This document shows positions 22,719-30,480 of a DNA stretch of 31,808 nucleotides, piece by piece. Source of the stretch: a virus; the IMG/VR virus record IMGVR_UViG_3300042288_001736, positions 1-31,808 of that record; one strand, written 5' to 3'. The notes below the pieces were generated by a model. That model was not told the origin of the DNA and did not search any database. It saw only the letters and a program-made list of their open reading frames with translations. The position numbers and the translations under genes are program-made. Positions within the stretch are counted from its first letter, which is position 1; each line of letters starts with the position of its first letter.

Positions 22719-23873
22719 TCAGACAGTGCCGTCGTCAGAGACAAAGCTGTAAGCAGTCGTGATGAAGTCTTTGTTCAGCACTTCAAAACCAGCGTACAGT
22801 TGCCAAATCAAGATGATGAAACGGCTGAAGTCATCGTTGTTATTGATGAGCACCTGAGCGTTCGGACCACCGATACCAACACCAACGGCCTGAGGACCGA
22901 AGAAGAAGCCCTGAGCAACGTCTTGGTTGGAGTAAGAAGCGGGAGTAGCAAAGCTAGCCGAGATTTGCTTGTTGGGGAAGTTGGTCGATTCGAAGAACTT
23001 CACACCTTCAAACTGAACACCAGTCGGCATAACAGGTTCACCAGCCAGGAAATAACCCTGACCAGCTTGGGGACCCATGTAGAAGCTAGCGTTGTTGGGC
23101 ATCATGGGGTTACCCATGTACATGCCTTGACCAGGATTACCGGAGTAACGAGCAATCTCACGGAAGTCGGGGTCACGACGCAGGTGCATCATGAACACGG
23201 GATCGCAAATGCAGCGATACAGACCGTCAGCGAAGGTAGGAACGTTGCGCTTACGCAGGTCCTTAACAACATTCAGCAGGTCAGTGCGAACCGAGAATTG
23301 CTGCAGGTCAGCAGTGTACTCAGTAGCAGTGTAGGTAACTTGACCAGAAGAGTTCTTGGTCTTACCACCAGGGAAGTAGTAACCACCTTGGGTGCTAGAA
23401 GCGGCACCATTGGCTTCTGCTTTGGACAGTTCGTCAATGAAGACGCGGTCACGCCAACGACGATAGTCATCCAGCAGGGTGAGGCTACCGATCGACTGGT
23501 GGAACATGTTGAGATTACCGGTGTCCAGCAGAAGGCGCTGAGCGGTAATCAGGGTTTCGCGAGCAATCTTAAAGGTCGAAGGCTGGGTCGGATCGCCAGG
23601 ATCAGCAGGACCGGTGTATTCGTTAAGCACCACCAGGACTTTTTCCTTGGTGATGTTACGGCTGTTAGCGGTACCGATCGTTTGGTCAGCCACGCGAGCA
23701 CGGCTGTCCTTGGTCCCAGGGTTACCCCAGAACTTATAGCGATCAAGTTGAACGGTTTGACCGGGTTGGCGAGTAAAGTCGTGGACAACCACGGGCTCTA
23801 CGGCCATCTCACAGATATAGGCAGGGTGAGGGCGATACAGCTCAGCACCCAGAATCTTAGGGAAGTCGTTCTC
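22719..23873 (-). CDS. Major capsid protein, exon 2 (384 residues plus stop)
   Basis: With exon 1 at 24694-24705 this gives a 388-residue protein beginning MFLDENDFPKILGAELYRPH, then PAYICEMAVEPVVVHDFTRQ. It forms the icosahedral shell. The assignment rests on the order portal, scaffold, this gene; on the GC-rich, uniform codon use of a highly expressed gene; and on a sequence style typical of major capsid proteins. FYMGPQAGQ in the second half recurs in the 114-residue gene. In-frame coding (ENDFPKILGAELYRPHPAYI) continues upstream of an ATG at 23807, so that ATG is internal. Without splicing only a truncated product from 23807 could be made. Confidence 0.75.
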   Translation of the reverse strand, partial: ENDFPKILGAELYRPHPAYICEMAVEPVVVHDFTRQPGQTVQLDRYKFWGNPGTKDSRARVADQTIGTANSRNITKEKVLVVLNEYTGPADPGDPTQPSTFKIARETLITAQRLLLDTGNLNMFHQSIGSLTLLDDYRRWRDRVFIDELSKAEANGAASSTQGGYYFPGGKTKNSSGQVTYTATEYTADLQQFSVRTDLLNVVKDLRKRNVPTFADGLYRCICDPVFMMHLRRDPDFREIARYSGNPGQGMYMGNPMMPNNASFYMGPQAGQGYFLAGEPVMPTGVQFEGVKFFESTNFPNKQISASFATPASYSNQDVAQGFFFGPQAVGVGIGGPNAQVLINNNDDFSRFIILIWQLYAGFEVLNKDFITTAYSFVSDDGTV

Positions 23874-24693
23874 CTGGTCTCTAGTTTCTTAGAGGGGTGG
23901 ACTATCTCTTCATCCCTGTGGGATGCCGGACGCTAAATCTGGTATTACGTAACAAGAGCGTGTTACCCCCAGTAGTCTCTGCGCCTTCCAATCACGCTTG
24001 ATTGGCTTGGCTCAGGATTACCCTCGTCTTTACGTTAGGGCTTCCCTGAATTCATCCGGTTTGCACTCACCAATTGCTCGATGAGGTGACAACGTTGAGC
24101 GTTCAGTTGAGGTATAGTAAGCCTGGAAACCTGTTCATAAACAACATGGAACCAAAACTTGTACCTGGATTTGGTAATCTTTACTTAACTAAAGATGGAG
24201 AGGCTTTTGAAAAACGTCTTGATCCTGATAATCAAGAATATTTTAAAAGGGTTCCCATCAGTTCAACCAGTTCTTATGATCGTATTTCAGTTCTTGTTAA
24301 TGGAAAAAGAAAACGTTTTCATCTTCATGTTTTGATGGCAGTGGCTTTTTTAGGATTAGATCTTCGTTCTCATGGAACAAATAACTTTTCCCTTCAAGTA
24401 GACCACATTGACAACAACAAGAGAAACAATAAAATTGAAAATCTTGAAATTGTTACCAAACAAGAAAATTTAACAAGAGCCTGGAAAACGGGTTGTTACA
24501 AGAACAATGGTTTTGCCAGTAAAGGAAAGCCGAAGAATTCTTTGAGAAAGTTTTCTTCAGACGATGTGGCCAGAATTAAAACCTTAAAAGAAGCGGGACT
24601 TTCTTATAGAAAGATTGCTGAAAAGTTTAACTGTGGCCATGTAGCTATTTACCAAATCATTAAAGGTAATACCTACCAGGATCTGAACTAGCT
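23874..24693 (-). ncRNA. Group I self-splicing intron, 820 nt
   Basis: Minus-strand core boxes are P AATTCAGGGAA (24052-24042), Q AATCCTGAGCCAA (24019-24007), R GCGCAGAGACTACTGG (around 23984-23969) and S GAGATAGTCC (around 23908-23899), matching the tRNA-Leu-type class I read from cyanobacteria. Helices seen: P1, exon TGAT plus intron AGC pairing with GTTGTCA (24093-24087), with the U-G pair exactly at the splice site; P2, CTCATCGA/TTGGTGAG with a GCAA loop (24085-24066); P4, TCAGG/CCTGA; P6a, CCAATCA/TGATTGG; P7, GACTA/TAGTC; P9, CTCTA/TAGAG (23894-23879). The final G is 23874. The P1 loop holds the antisense HNH gene. P3 and P8 are not resolved. Confidence 0.88.
24146..24691 (+). CDS. HNH homing endonuclease, antisense within the intron
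   Basis: 181 residues from the ATG at 24146 (MEPKLVPGFGNLYLTKDGEA). QVDHIDNNKRNNKIENLEIV followed by TKQENLTRAWKTG is the HNH core of intron-encoded phage endonucleases. The C-terminus (FSSDDVARIKTLKEAGLSYR, then KIAEKFNCGHVAIYQIIKG) is a helix-turn-helix for DNA recognition. It would cut intronless capsid genes and so spread the intron. It is encoded on the strand opposite the intron, and its stop codon falls within the first five intron bases. The frame stays open back to 24074, but that would overlap P1 and P2, so ATG 24146 is preferred. No ribosome-binding site is evident. Confidence 0.85.
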   Translation: MEPKLVPGFGNLYLTKDGEAFEKRLDPDNQEYFKRVPISSTSSYDRISVLVNGKRKRFHLHVLMAVAFLGLDLRSHGTNNFSLQVDHIDNNKRNNKIENLEIVTKQENLTRAWKTGCYKNNGFASKGKPKNSLRKFSSDDVARIKTLKEAGLSYRKIAEKFNCGHVAIYQIIKGNTYQDLN

Positions 24694-24705
24694 ATCAAGA
24701 AACAC
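24694..24705 (-). CDS. Major capsid protein, exon 1 (four codons)
   Basis: GTG TTT CTT GAT encodes MFLD. A GGAGGA ribosome-binding site lies nine bases upstream (24720-24715). Unspliced, the frame would hit TAG two codons later (24690-24688), so the capsid needs splicing. The join to exon 2 is in frame and exon 1 ends in T, as group I introns require. This is inferred from the intron's P1 and the frame; RNA has not been seen. Confidence 0.65.
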
Positions 24706-24775
24706 GTTTATTTATCCTCCAAAGGTAGGACTTTTTATCAGGTGAAAGATTCGGTCTTTGACCTCATCTAAAAAA

Positions 24776-24804
24776 AGTATAGCAGTTGATAATTTATCAA
24801 CCAA
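24776..24804 (-). promoter_or_regulatory. Capsid promoter with operator-like palindrome
   Basis: Minus-strand TTGGTT (24804-24799) and TATACT (24781-24776) are 17 bases apart, good for sigma70. The palindrome GTTGATAAATTATCAAC (24801-24785) fills the spacer and touches the -35, an ideal place for a repressor. Transcription would start near 24769, about 64 bases before the GTG. The promoter overlaps the 3' end of the 162-residue gene. Bases 24706-24775 hold no other feature I can support. Confidence 0.55.
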
Positions 24805-25285
24805 GATATTTAAGCGTAGGAGTATAACTCCGGGCCGATGGCGTGTTACTAGAAGTAGCTCGCTCAGGATCAGAGATTGTATTTTGTTGGAATCCTGGGA
24901 CACCCATTGAAGCTGGGATAGCACCAAGAGCAACACCACCCAAGCCAGCTGCAAGTGTAGAGGCAGGAACAAGACCTGCGGCGATACCTTTACCAAGATT
25001 GCGGGTATTTACATTACCTGCTGCTTCTGCAGCGTTCAAAAGAACAGCTTGACGTTTACCACCTTCACGGTTTTTTACCGCAGCGTTAAGGAGCATTTCT
25101 TGCATCTCTTGTGGCATATACTTGCCAGCAAGACCGCGAGCACCAAGTAAACCTGCGTAACCACCAGCAGCTCCACCAAGTCCAGCGAGAACTGCTGAAC
25201 CTGGATCTTCACCTTGAGAAAGGGCGTAGCCGCCGGTAGCTAAACCAGCGGCAGCGGGGATACCATATTTAAGAGCGGCTCTCAT
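24797..25285 (-). CDS. Glycine-zipper membrane-type virion protein, 162 residues
   Basis: Residues 1-55 (YGIPAAAGLATGGYALSQGE, DPGSAVLAGLGGAAGGYAGL) and 95-125 (KGIAAGLVPASTLAAGLGGV) contain hydrophobic, glycine-spaced segments like glycine zippers that pack in membranes. A charged helical part lies between them. It sits between the scaffold and capsid genes, so it may be an internal or membrane-active virion protein or a holin-like factor. No specific family is recognised. The end overlaps the capsid promoter. Confidence 0.6.
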   Translation of the reverse strand: MRAALKYGIPAAAGLATGGYALSQGEDPGSAVLAGLGGAAGGYAGLLGARGLAGKYMPQEMQEMLLNAAVKNREGGKRQAVLLNAAEAAGNVNTRNLGKGIAAGLVPASTLAAGLGGVALGAIPASMGVPGFQQNTISDPERATSSNTPSARSYTPTLKYLG

Positions 25286-25289
25286 GGCC

Positions 25290-26255
25290 TCACTCCATCA
25301 CAAACAGTTTGTTTGCCAGGACTTGAGGCTGAGCTTGGTTAATGACGCGCCAGGCATTCTGGGGGTCACGAGCCATCATCTCGTTAAAAGAGCCCCAGAA
25401 GTTTTCAGGTTGCTGAGGAGCGGCTGCAGCAGGAGGAGCAGGGAACTGACCACCGTACTGAGGATCAACAGGAGCAGTGCGATAACCAGGAGTTTCGAGT
25501 TGCTGCTCACTTTCGTACACAGGGTACGGACCTTCAGGACCAAAGAACTTCAGCGTGTAATCACTAAGAACATCGGGGTTGGTCAGGATTTCGTTATAAG
25601 CCAGGTTCTCCTGGTGCTCATTAACGGCAAACTCAGCGTAACCCTTGATGGTATCAGCGGCGCGATTTCCCCACGCGACGGCGCTGTCCAGCATCCCTTC
25701 CAGATTTAGGGCGTAGTTGTTCAGAATTGCCGGTGTCTCGATTCCGAACGCGTCCATCACCTGGCGACTTTCCTGGCTCATTCCCACCAGGTCGGCCACC
25801 TGTTCCAAGGAGACTGTCGAGGAGGTTTGGGAAGAGTTGGGCGAGTATGCCTGGTTGGGCGACCAAGTCTGCGGAGCCGATGGTTGCGTAGCTTGGTACG
25901 TCTGACCGAAGTTCGCCGGTGCGTACTGCGGAGTCGGTACTGAGGGTTGACCCTGGAACGGGGATTGGACTGGTGCGCTCAGCAGGTTCACCACCTTGTT
26001 GAACGCCGATTCCCATGGATTGCCCTGGGGTGCTTCCGGTTGGGATTGGGGGGCGTACTGAGTAGGGGCTGATTGGTAACTGGGGGCTGCCTGAGGTACC
26101 GCTTGGGGGTAGCTGGTACCCACCTGGTACGCCTGTGGTGCCACCTGGTAATTGACCGGTTGGCTGGACGGAGCCGGTGCCACGTAGCTGCTGGGAGCGA
26201 CTGCCGCCGGTACTTGGCTCGTCTGTGGGATCGACTGGACGGTAGCGTCCTGCAT
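25290..26255 (-). CDS. Putative scaffold protein, 321 residues
   Basis: An AAAGGAG site seven bases before the ATG (26255) fixes the start. Residues 1-150 are low-complexity, rich in Pro, Gln, Tyr, Ala and Ser (APSSYVAPAPSSQPVNYQVA). The rest is helical and acidic (SLEQVADLVGMSQESRQVMD, AWGNRAADTIKGYAEFAVNE), fitting an assembly core. Lying between portal and major capsid, this is the expected place for a scaffold, which directs shell assembly and is then lost. The first 602 bases are shared out of frame with the portal gene. In that region the scaffold reading has G/C-ending codons throughout and looks coding. Confidence 0.65.
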   Translation of the reverse strand: MQDATVQSIPQTSQVPAAVAPSSYVAPAPSSQPVNYQVAPQAYQVGTSYPQAVPQAAPSYQSAPTQYAPQSQPEAPQGNPWESAFNKVVNLLSAPVQSPFQGQPSVPTPQYAPANFGQTYQATQPSAPQTWSPNQAYSPNSSQTSSTVSLEQVADLVGMSQESRQVMDAFGIETPAILNNYALNLEGMLDSAVAWGNRAADTIKGYAEFAVNEHQENLAYNEILTNPDVLSDYTLKFFGPEGPYPVYESEQQLETPGYRTAPVDPQYGGQFPAPPAAAAPQQPENFWGSFNEMMARDPQNAWRVINQAQPQVLANKLFVME

Positions 26256-28005
26256 AACTCATCTCCTTTTGTAATGCTTCAAGAGTTCGATACAGATATG
26301 GGGTTAAATCCAATCGTGGATCTGCAGCCATCGGTAAATCCGGTGATTGCGGATGAGGAGTCTGCATCATGCCCCCCACCAGGCGTGCGAACGAAGAATA
26401 TGCATTCTGCAGTTCACCCACCATCCTGAACGGGAACCCAGATAACATCTCGGCCCGTTCCTCATCCGTTTTTGACGGAAAGAGGTATTTCAGTGCTTCA
26501 ATGCTATCAACACCTAATTCTTGCAAGTTTCTAACAACAATCGAGTTGTTAAGAATATCTTGCGTTGAATCTTCGTACACTGGTCCGAGCCAGCGCCACT
26601 GAATAGTTAAATCCCCATCAGGGATCAAACCAAGAACACCAGGTGGAATTTGTTGTGTACGCACACAAGCCATCATCAATTGCTTGATGCGATCTTCAAA
26701 ACCAACCAGAGCTTCTTTATACATCTGAACAATGCTTTCATCTGCATCGTCATCTGGTTCCACAGGTTTTTCTAAACCTGCGGCGGCGGCAAGTGTCTCA
26801 CGGAACAAACGTTCTTCTTGGAAAATGATTAGTTCCAGACAGCGGCAAATACCGTAAGTATAAATAGAATTTGCTTTTTTCTTAGATGTAGCAGCAACAC
26901 GACCAAACAGTGACTTGTACTCAGTTGCAGTCACACCAGCGGAAATTGACAACTCGTCAACGCCACCAAGTGCTGTACGAATCTCCTCTCGATACTGACG
27001 AGCAAACGCGTTTTGATCTCCTGTGATCGCATCTGGAACAATGTAACCAACTCGATCATTCGGCTCTAGGTTGGCAATAATTCTTGGAACACGAATCTGA
27101 CCGTCCATTCCACGGCTGATCGGATCAGCCTTAAACATAGAACGACTAAGAGATGATGGGCTAGCAAACCCTGAGTTCGCAGCAATCGATGGACGCTGTA
27201 CCACGCCTTCTCCACCTGACTCGATTAGGTCGGTTTTAGGCCGAGACGAGAGAAGCGTGGGGTTGCCAAAGAACTGAACATTCTTTCGCATCGTACGAAT
27301 CATCTCGTCATGCGTAACAATGTGATTGGCAAGCGCATCAAACTCACCAACACCTTCAGTAGAAAATCCTTTGGGGTTGTTAAAGATCTCTACACAAGGA
27401 ATAAATCCAAGAGTGTTGCGATAAGTTTTTGTTTTGCCTGGTACCACAGAAACAGGCTGATCAAAAGAGAGTTCACCATCTGAATGAGTCTCTTCAATGG
27501 TTTTACGTTTAATCGATAATTTTATGTATTTCTTTTGGCCTGGGGTACCAAGGCCATCCATCCCCGTGATTGAAGTTTGTTGAATATCCTGATTAACGCC
27601 AAAACCGTTTTTAACTTTATAACTGTAGATAATGACAACTTCATCGAGTTCACCGTCTACGTTGTAGTAGGTACGATATTCGTGTTTTCTAAAAAAGTAA
27701 AGACGATAATTATTTGTAGTAGGGCGGATATAAAATAAACCCTGACCATCACACAAAAAGTAATCCCAAATAGAATCAAGCCTTGTATCAATTTGATTGT
27801 ATTTAACTACGCGATCAATAAAATCTTTGCGTTGATTACCAAAGTTGTCCTGAGCAGGAAAAAATTCTACCCCTTGGCGAATACCAAAGAGTTTCATTTG
27901 TGCCAGGTGTGCTGCTACGACGCCGGTATCAACGCCAATTCCACCATCTTTTTCAAGATAGGAATCAACAATTTCCTTGAGTCTGGATTTAGCGTCTGCA
28001 GCCAT
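25654..28005 (-). CDS. Portal protein, 783 residues with overprinted C-terminal tail
   Basis: Residues 1-583 look like a phage portal: an acidic N-terminus, a mixed core (DSIWDYFLCDGQGLFYIRPT), a conserved clip or wing style region (FARQYREEIRTALGGVDELS), and a helical end (LYRTLEALQKEMSYAGRYRP). Twelve copies would form the DNA entry ring. From residue 584 the remaining 200 residues (Pro/Gly/Ser/Thr-rich, then basic: RRRVGKSRR) are encoded by the same DNA as the scaffold start, in another frame. The tail is either a genuine portal tail or a chance open frame. The overlap DNA is 62-70% GC in lines I counted, against 30% in a portal line. Confidence 0.78.
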   Translation of the reverse strand: MAADAKSRLKEIVDSYLEKDGGIGVDTGVVAAHLAQMKLFGIRQGVEFFPAQDNFGNQRKDFIDRVVKYNQIDTRLDSIWDYFLCDGQGLFYIRPTTNNYRLYFFRKHEYRTYYNVDGELDEVVIIYSYKVKNGFGVNQDIQQTSITGMDGLGTPGQKKYIKLSIKRKTIEETHSDGELSFDQPVSVVPGKTKTYRNTLGFIPCVEIFNNPKGFSTEGVGEFDALANHIVTHDEMIRTMRKNVQFFGNPTLLSSRPKTDLIESGGEGVVQRPSIAANSGFASPSSLSRSMFKADPISRGMDGQIRVPRIIANLEPNDRVGYIVPDAITGDQNAFARQYREEIRTALGGVDELSISAGVTATEYKSLFGRVAATSKKKANSIYTYGICRCLELIIFQEERLFRETLAAAAGLEKPVEPDDDADESIVQMYKEALVGFEDRIKQLMMACVRTQQIPPGVLGLIPDGDLTIQWRWLGPVYEDSTQDILNNSIVVRNLQELGVDSIEALKYLFPSKTDEERAEMLSGFPFRMVGELQNAYSSFARLVGGMMQTPHPQSPDLPMAADPRLDLTPYLYRTLEALQKEMSYAGRYRPVDPTDEPSTGGSRSQQLRGTGSVQPTGQLPGGTTGVPGGYQLPPSGTSGSPQLPISPYSVRPPIPTGSTPGQSMGIGVQQGGEPAERTSPIPVPGSTLSTDSAVRTGELRSDVPSYATIGSADLVAQPGILAQLFPNLLDSLLGTGGRPGGNEPGKSPGDGRVRNRDTGNSEQLRPKSGRDAGQRRRVGKSRR

Positions 28006-28049
28006 TAACTATTTTCAACCCGCTGGAATTAGTTTAACAGTTTTAAAAA

Positions 28050-28394
28050 TCAAGAGACGTATTTAGTATCAAAATTTGCAGGGGCTTGTCCAAGTTGAGG
28101 ACCCATGTAAAACTGGGCGTTAGCAAGTCCAGCCATGTTACCCATGGGGGCACCTTGCATATTACTTTGAAAAGCAAGGGGAAGTCGAGGGCCGCCGGGC
28201 ATGATTCCCCGGCGTTTTAATTCGTCGTTTAACTGTTGATTTTGTTGTGTCCCACCTTCATAAAGTCTTTTTAATTGTTCACCACTTCGTCCCCCTAAAG
28301 CACCGGGAGTACGATTGATATCAAAACTGGGACTACCAGCCATTAAATTACCTGGTGCTCCGGGAACCGAACTCATCCCGCCGTATCTAAACAT
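28050..28394 (-). CDS. Small virion-type protein, 114 residues
   Basis: It starts MFRYGGMSSVPGAPGNLMAG. The sequence is rich in Gly, Pro, Met and Gln. Its C-terminus contains ANAQFYMGPQLGQ, close to NNASFYMGPQAGQ in the major capsid protein. The middle has a charged helix (SGEQLKRLYEGGTQQNQQLN). It is followed by the portal gene after 44 bases. It may bind the capsid or portal. Family not recognised. Confidence 0.6.
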   Translation of the reverse strand: MFRYGGMSSVPGAPGNLMAGSPSFDINRTPGALGGRSGEQLKRLYEGGTQQNQQLNDELKRRGIMPGGPRLPLAFQSNMQGAPMGNMAGLANAQFYMGPQLGQAPANFDTKYVS

Positions 28395-28420
28395 TTCTCT
28401 ATTATTATCTTGTTTCTATC

Positions 28421-28606
28421 TTACTCTTCTATAACCTCGTAACCAGACTCATCGTTGAGTTTGGAAAGAACAATACCTTCGCCCTTTAGGTTCCATGAAA
28501 GAATATCTCCTTCTTGCCAACCGAGTTCTTCGATGATTTCTTCGGGAAACTCGATAAAAAGTTCTCCGTCTTGATCCTCTTGGACTTCGATAATGTAGCT
28601 GGTCAT
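28421..28606 (-). CDS. AbrB/MazE-like small protein, 61 residues
   Basis: The pattern IEFPEEIIEELGWQEGDILS, then WNLKGEGIVLSKL, follows the SpoVT/AbrB swapped-hairpin barrel: (I/L)PxE(I/V)xxxLGWxxGDxLxW. Such proteins bind DNA as antitoxins or transition regulators. No toxin partner is adjacent. The ATG overlaps the upstream TGA in ATGA. It may regulate the head operon or act on the host; both are inference. Confidence 0.65.
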   Translation of the reverse strand: MTSYIIEVQEDQDGELFIEFPEEIIEELGWQEGDILSWNLKGEGIVLSKLNDESGYEVIEE

Positions 28607-28893
28607 TTGAGAAGGCGATCCATCATTCTGTCTAGCTTACTATTAATTTCTTTAAAGGTGTCATGCATGTGCTGGATTTCGCGAAGAAAGTCAACTTTCA
28701 GTACGTACTCCAGCGGCATGCGATTGAAACTGTCATCTAGATGCTCAACTTTTTTTTCTTGAATTGTCACGCGATCAGAAAGCTGTTTGATTCTTTCATG
28801 CGACCTAGATAGCAACTTATTTGCGGCCCAGGTACCACCTGAGATTCCAGCTACACAAGTTGTAACGAGGATCGCCAGGTACTCGGGTCCCAT
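28603..28893 (-). CDS. Membrane-anchored coiled-coil protein, 96 residues
   Basis: Residues 4-27 (EYLAILVTTCVAGISGGTWA) form one membrane helix with glycines, followed by a charged coiled coil (HERIKQLSDRVTIQEKKVEH, then REIQHMHDTFKEINSKLDRM). This is a holin- or hemolysin-accessory-like design, though the helix is at the N-terminus. It could be a holin, a membrane-bound phage protein, or a virion tether. It lies directly after the large terminase and is coupled to the AbrB-like gene. Confidence 0.6.
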   Translation of the reverse strand: MGPEYLAILVTTCVAGISGGTWAANKLLSRSHERIKQLSDRVTIQEKKVEHLDDSFNRMPLEYVLKVDFLREIQHMHDTFKEINSKLDRMMDRLLK

Positions 28894-28922
28894 GGCAAAA
28901 GTATTTTCTTTTATTCTAAGAT

Positions 28923-30449
28923 CTAATAATCAACTTGAAGAGTACCTTTACGCGTTAATCCATTAATAAGCCAAACAAGCGCATCAACACAATCGTCGTG
29001 ACTACTAACACCAAAATTAGTAAGCTCTTCAAACATAGCTGTAAAGTTACGGTAACGATTAAAAATAATCTTGCGATCTTCAAAAAGACCCATACAACCA
29101 CGGAAACGAGCAAGTTTATCTGCCCTAAAGCCTTTAACAGCATGCCAGTTGATGTTGTAAAGATTCTCGTTTCTCAAACAGATACGTTTAAAGTCAGCCT
29201 CAAGAGATGCCTGGTACGCCACAGCTTCTGAGTACACATCACAAGTGTTGTACGTGGGGAAGTAATTGCCATTCTCGTCGCGTCCAAGAATAGACCAATC
29301 ATTAAGTAATTCTTTAAGCGCATCTAGTTTTTCTAGGTTGCCCATCACACGCATGCGGCGATAATCAATGATGTGAATTTGATCTCCAAGTTTTCCGCCA
29401 AGAACAAAAACAGTGTAATCATTTTTTTCTTTTGTACCAGCGGAGAGGTCAACCCCAACAGCCAGTGAATCAAACTCAGTAGCAATCTCTGCTTTAACCA
29501 ATAGTTCAGGCGCCAACGATAGTTCGTTCTGCCTGACGATTTGATTCATGTACTGGAAAGAAAAAGCAATTGGTGCTTGCCGTTTTTTCTCCTTTAAGTA
29601 ATCCAATGACCACATCTCTGGCCAATAAGATTCTTCTTCTCCACTTATTTCATTGTTTTGAATTGCAGAAAGAACAATTTGCATCCAGTTGTTTTGTTCA
29701 TTAAAAGTAGTTGCATGAATATCATCATGCCTGAATCTGGTACCAAGGCAGATGGCGCGTCCACCTTCAAACATCGTTGGTGCGATCACAGCATTCCAGT
29801 TATCCTGCATCATCTTTCGGATGTCAGGGTTGGCAATATCTGATGAGCTTTTAATAGCGTCATCAATGATTACCAATTGACTGCGCTTGGAAGTCACTGA
29901 ACCTTTTAGGCCAGCAGCACAGAGTGTGAACTGTTCTTCACCAGCAATATCAATACCAGCAAAACGATGGTCAATAGACCAGTACTCATTACTTGTAACG
30001 TTCTTAAGAAGTTTTACTGTTGGAAAAACATCTTGATATCTTTTGCTTTCAATAAGTCGTTTAATTGTTGCTGACTTAGAACGAGCAATATCAACTGTAT
30101 AAGAAAGATAAAGAATCTGTAAAGGGCGTTTGGCTGCAGTGTGCACGCCAATAGCCCATGCTGCAAACAAACCTGCAACCGTACTCTTGGCTGATCCTCG
30201 TGGAGCCAATAGGTCAATATTTGGACCAGCAATTTTCAGCAGACAAGAGCTGTCTTGGTTGGTAACTAATTGCCGGTGCCAATCTTGATGATGTTTAGCA
30301 GGTGGTTTATCTGCTACGTAATCACAAAAGTAACCAAAGTCTTCTCGCGCCAGTTCCAGGAGATCTTCATTATCTTTCTTGCGAACCCGGTGATTTTTTG
30401 CAGCAGCCTGGGCGTTACGTCGATAAGCTTGATGAAGATATGCGGGCAC
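28923..30449 (-). CDS. terL: Large terminase subunit (TerL), 508 residues
   Basis: The motor that pumps DNA into the prohead and cuts it. Walker A is LLAPRGSAKST near residue 80; Walker B is LVIIDDAI near residue 193 with the following Asp/catalytic region; the C motif GTRF follows at about 237. The RNase-H-like nuclease starts AVGVDLSAGTKEKNDYTVF near residue 331 (first Asp) and ends with SSHDDCVDALVWL near residue 485 (last Asp). The length is typical. It belongs to the minus-strand head operon, just downstream of small genes and the putative small terminase. Confidence 0.95.
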   Translation of the reverse strand: MPAYLHQAYRRNAQAAAKNHRVRKKDNEDLLELAREDFGYFCDYVADKPPAKHHQDWHRQLVTNQDSSCLLKIAGPNIDLLAPRGSAKSTVAGLFAAWAIGVHTAAKRPLQILYLSYTVDIARSKSATIKRLIESKRYQDVFPTVKLLKNVTSNEYWSIDHRFAGIDIAGEEQFTLCAAGLKGSVTSKRSQLVIIDDAIKSSSDIANPDIRKMMQDNWNAVIAPTMFEGGRAICLGTRFRHDDIHATTFNEQNNWMQIVLSAIQNNEISGEEESYWPEMWSLDYLKEKKRQAPIAFSFQYMNQIVRQNELSLAPELLVKAEIATEFDSLAVGVDLSAGTKEKNDYTVFVLGGKLGDQIHIIDYRRMRVMGNLEKLDALKELLNDWSILGRDENGNYFPTYNTCDVYSEAVAYQASLEADFKRICLRNENLYNINWHAVKGFRADKLARFRGCMGLFEDRKIIFNRYRNFTAMFEELTNFGVSSHDDCVDALVWLINGLTRKGTLQVDY

Positions 30450-30480
30450 AGAAAAGACCAGTAATTAACTTGATACTAGT

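Noticed and set aside
23718-23807. ATG at 23807 as the start of the major capsid protein
   Set aside because: It has no ribosome-binding site, coding-like sequence continues in frame upstream for 22 codons to the intron end, and the spliced start has a good ribosome-binding site.
22800-23936. Long plus-strand open frame opposite the major capsid gene
   Set aside because: It is antisense to a strongly coding, GC-rich gene, reads through the intron end, and has no ribosome-binding site or recognisable motif; it is a shadow of codon bias.
24074-24145. Earlier in-frame starts for the intronic HNH gene
   Set aside because: They would cover the intron's P1 and P2 sequences and add residues unlike the family; ATG 24146 keeps the gene within the P1 loop.
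24101-24688. GTTCAG/CTGAAC complementarity flanking the intronic HNH gene
   Set aside because: Only 6 bp and likely chance; the 7-bp P1 with the U-G pair explains the structure better.
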